6,112 bases of DNA, taken from positions 1-6,112 of the forward strand of contig JALSSM010000467.1 of the NCBI GenBank assembly GCA_026984275.1. The letters are read 5' to 3'. Below the pieces are notes generated by a model. It was not told the DNA's origin. It saw only the letters and a program-made list of their open reading frames with translations, and made no database searches. Shown in pieces: positions 5,836-6,112 of this stretch. The first letter of the stretch is position 1. Every line of letters starts with the position of its first letter. This DNA comes from Gammaproteobacteria bacterium. GTDB taxonomy: Bacteria > Pseudomonadota > Gammaproteobacteria > CAJXQU01. Both the position numbers and the translations under genes were made by a program.

Positions 5836-6112
5836 TTATACTGTTTCCACTTGTTCCAGTTCTATATCCGTGGAAATAGAACGTCCCAGGTTAATAGTCG
5901 CTGTTACTTTATTTCCTTTACCAAGGTATTCAATCGTGTCGAAACTTAAGATCTTTGACATGGCAATACCACGCCCATGATTGTCTCCAATTCTGTCAAT
6001 TGAGATCTCGAGATAATTTTCCCAATCAAAGCCTTCACCCATATCAGTGATCGTGAAACGGATATGGTCATTATTCTTATGGTATTCAATTGTCGCAAAT
6101 TTATCAGAATAT
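5836..6112 (-). CDS. RsbW/SpoIIE-phosphatase-type ATP-binding protein, C-terminal part
   Basis: Only the last 92 codons are in the window; the N-terminus lies beyond 6112. The visible part is the end of a GHKL ATPase domain of the anti-sigma-kinase type (HATPase_c_2): a strand ending IRFTITD, the G1 box DMGEGFDW, then DNHGRGIAMSKILSFD (G2 box HGRGI), and EYLGKGNKVTATINL, followed by an acidic tail. In gammaproteobacteria this pattern is common at the C-terminus of response-regulator or PP2C (SpoIIE-like) phosphatases in partner-switching systems, and also in stand-alone RsbW-like kinases; which applies cannot be seen here. The N box is not in the window. The frame is open across the edge, so the ATG at 6042 is internal. 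It is on the same strand as modABC, 78 nt upstream of modA, with no clear terminator between; cotranscription is possible but not shown. Confidence 0.8.
   Translation of the reverse strand, partial: YSDKFATIEYHKNNDHIRFTITDMGEGFDWENYLEISIDRIGDNHGRGIAMSKILSFDTIEYLGKGNKVTATINLGRSISTDIELEQVETV

Noticed and set aside
5744..5980. Plus-strand open frame spanning the modA upstream region
   Set aside because: It is antisense to the start of modA and to the recognisable HATPase domain, and its translation has no family features.
1..6112. CRISPR arrays, tRNA or rRNA genes, insertion sequences, diversity-generating retroelements
   Set aside because: No regularly spaced repeats, cloverleaf, transposase, terminal repeats or reverse transcriptase motifs were seen on either strand. 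The split pilin domain briefly suggested a template/variable repeat pair, but no DNA repeat supports this.

Overview
The window looks like a chromosomal stretch from a gammaproteobacterium. It has moderate GC, an in-line molybdate transport operon, a FimT-type minor pilin, a CysK-type cysteine synthase and very many GATC sites (about 68 by hand count, roughly three times chance). The GATC density suggests a Dam-methylating background. Genus cannot be settled from the sequence; a marine or methylotroph-like gammaproteobacterium is only a guess.

Layout. Nearly everything is on the minus strand; the one plus-strand gene is a metallo-beta-lactamase-fold lipoprotein at 2266-3240. Reading the minus strand from the right edge: (1) the C-terminal end of an RsbW/SpoIIE-phosphatase-type ATP-binding domain (5836-6112, cut by the window edge); (2) modA-modB-modC (5757 to 3216), spaced by 2 nt and then a 4-nt ATGA overlap, encoding a periplasmic binding protein, membrane permease and ATPase for molybdate uptake; modC overlaps the plus-strand metallohydrolase gene tail to tail by 25 bp; (3) a possible 39-residue single-TM microprotein (2019-2138) with a near-perfect Shine-Dalgarno; (4) cysK (1032-1946), followed by a hairpin that may be its terminator; (5) a two-gene unit at the left: a secreted Cys/His-rich protein (524-886) and a GspH/FimT-type prepilin (88-519), 4 nt apart.

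The most unusual part is this left-hand pair. The prepilin stops just after the strand ending FLPSGFST and lacks the usual GspH/FimT C-terminal segment (F-x-x-C-D-x-R-G...GR-x-x-x-V...G-x). A segment of that type is instead fused to the end of the upstream gene's product, behind a signal peptide and a 'CHIPPGNP...AHLxHGD' module. So the two halves of a pseudopilin-like domain sit in two adjacent genes in permuted order. This may be decay after a tandem duplication, or a split arrangement that works in the periplasm; the sequence alone cannot decide.

The other genes are conventional. cysK makes cysteine from O-acetylserine and sulfide. The metallohydrolase resembles the 'quinoprotein relay system' zinc hydrolases, although no PQQ gene is visible here. 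modABC feeds molybdenum-cofactor enzymes encoded elsewhere. No RNA genes, CRISPR arrays, insertion sequences or attachment sites were seen.
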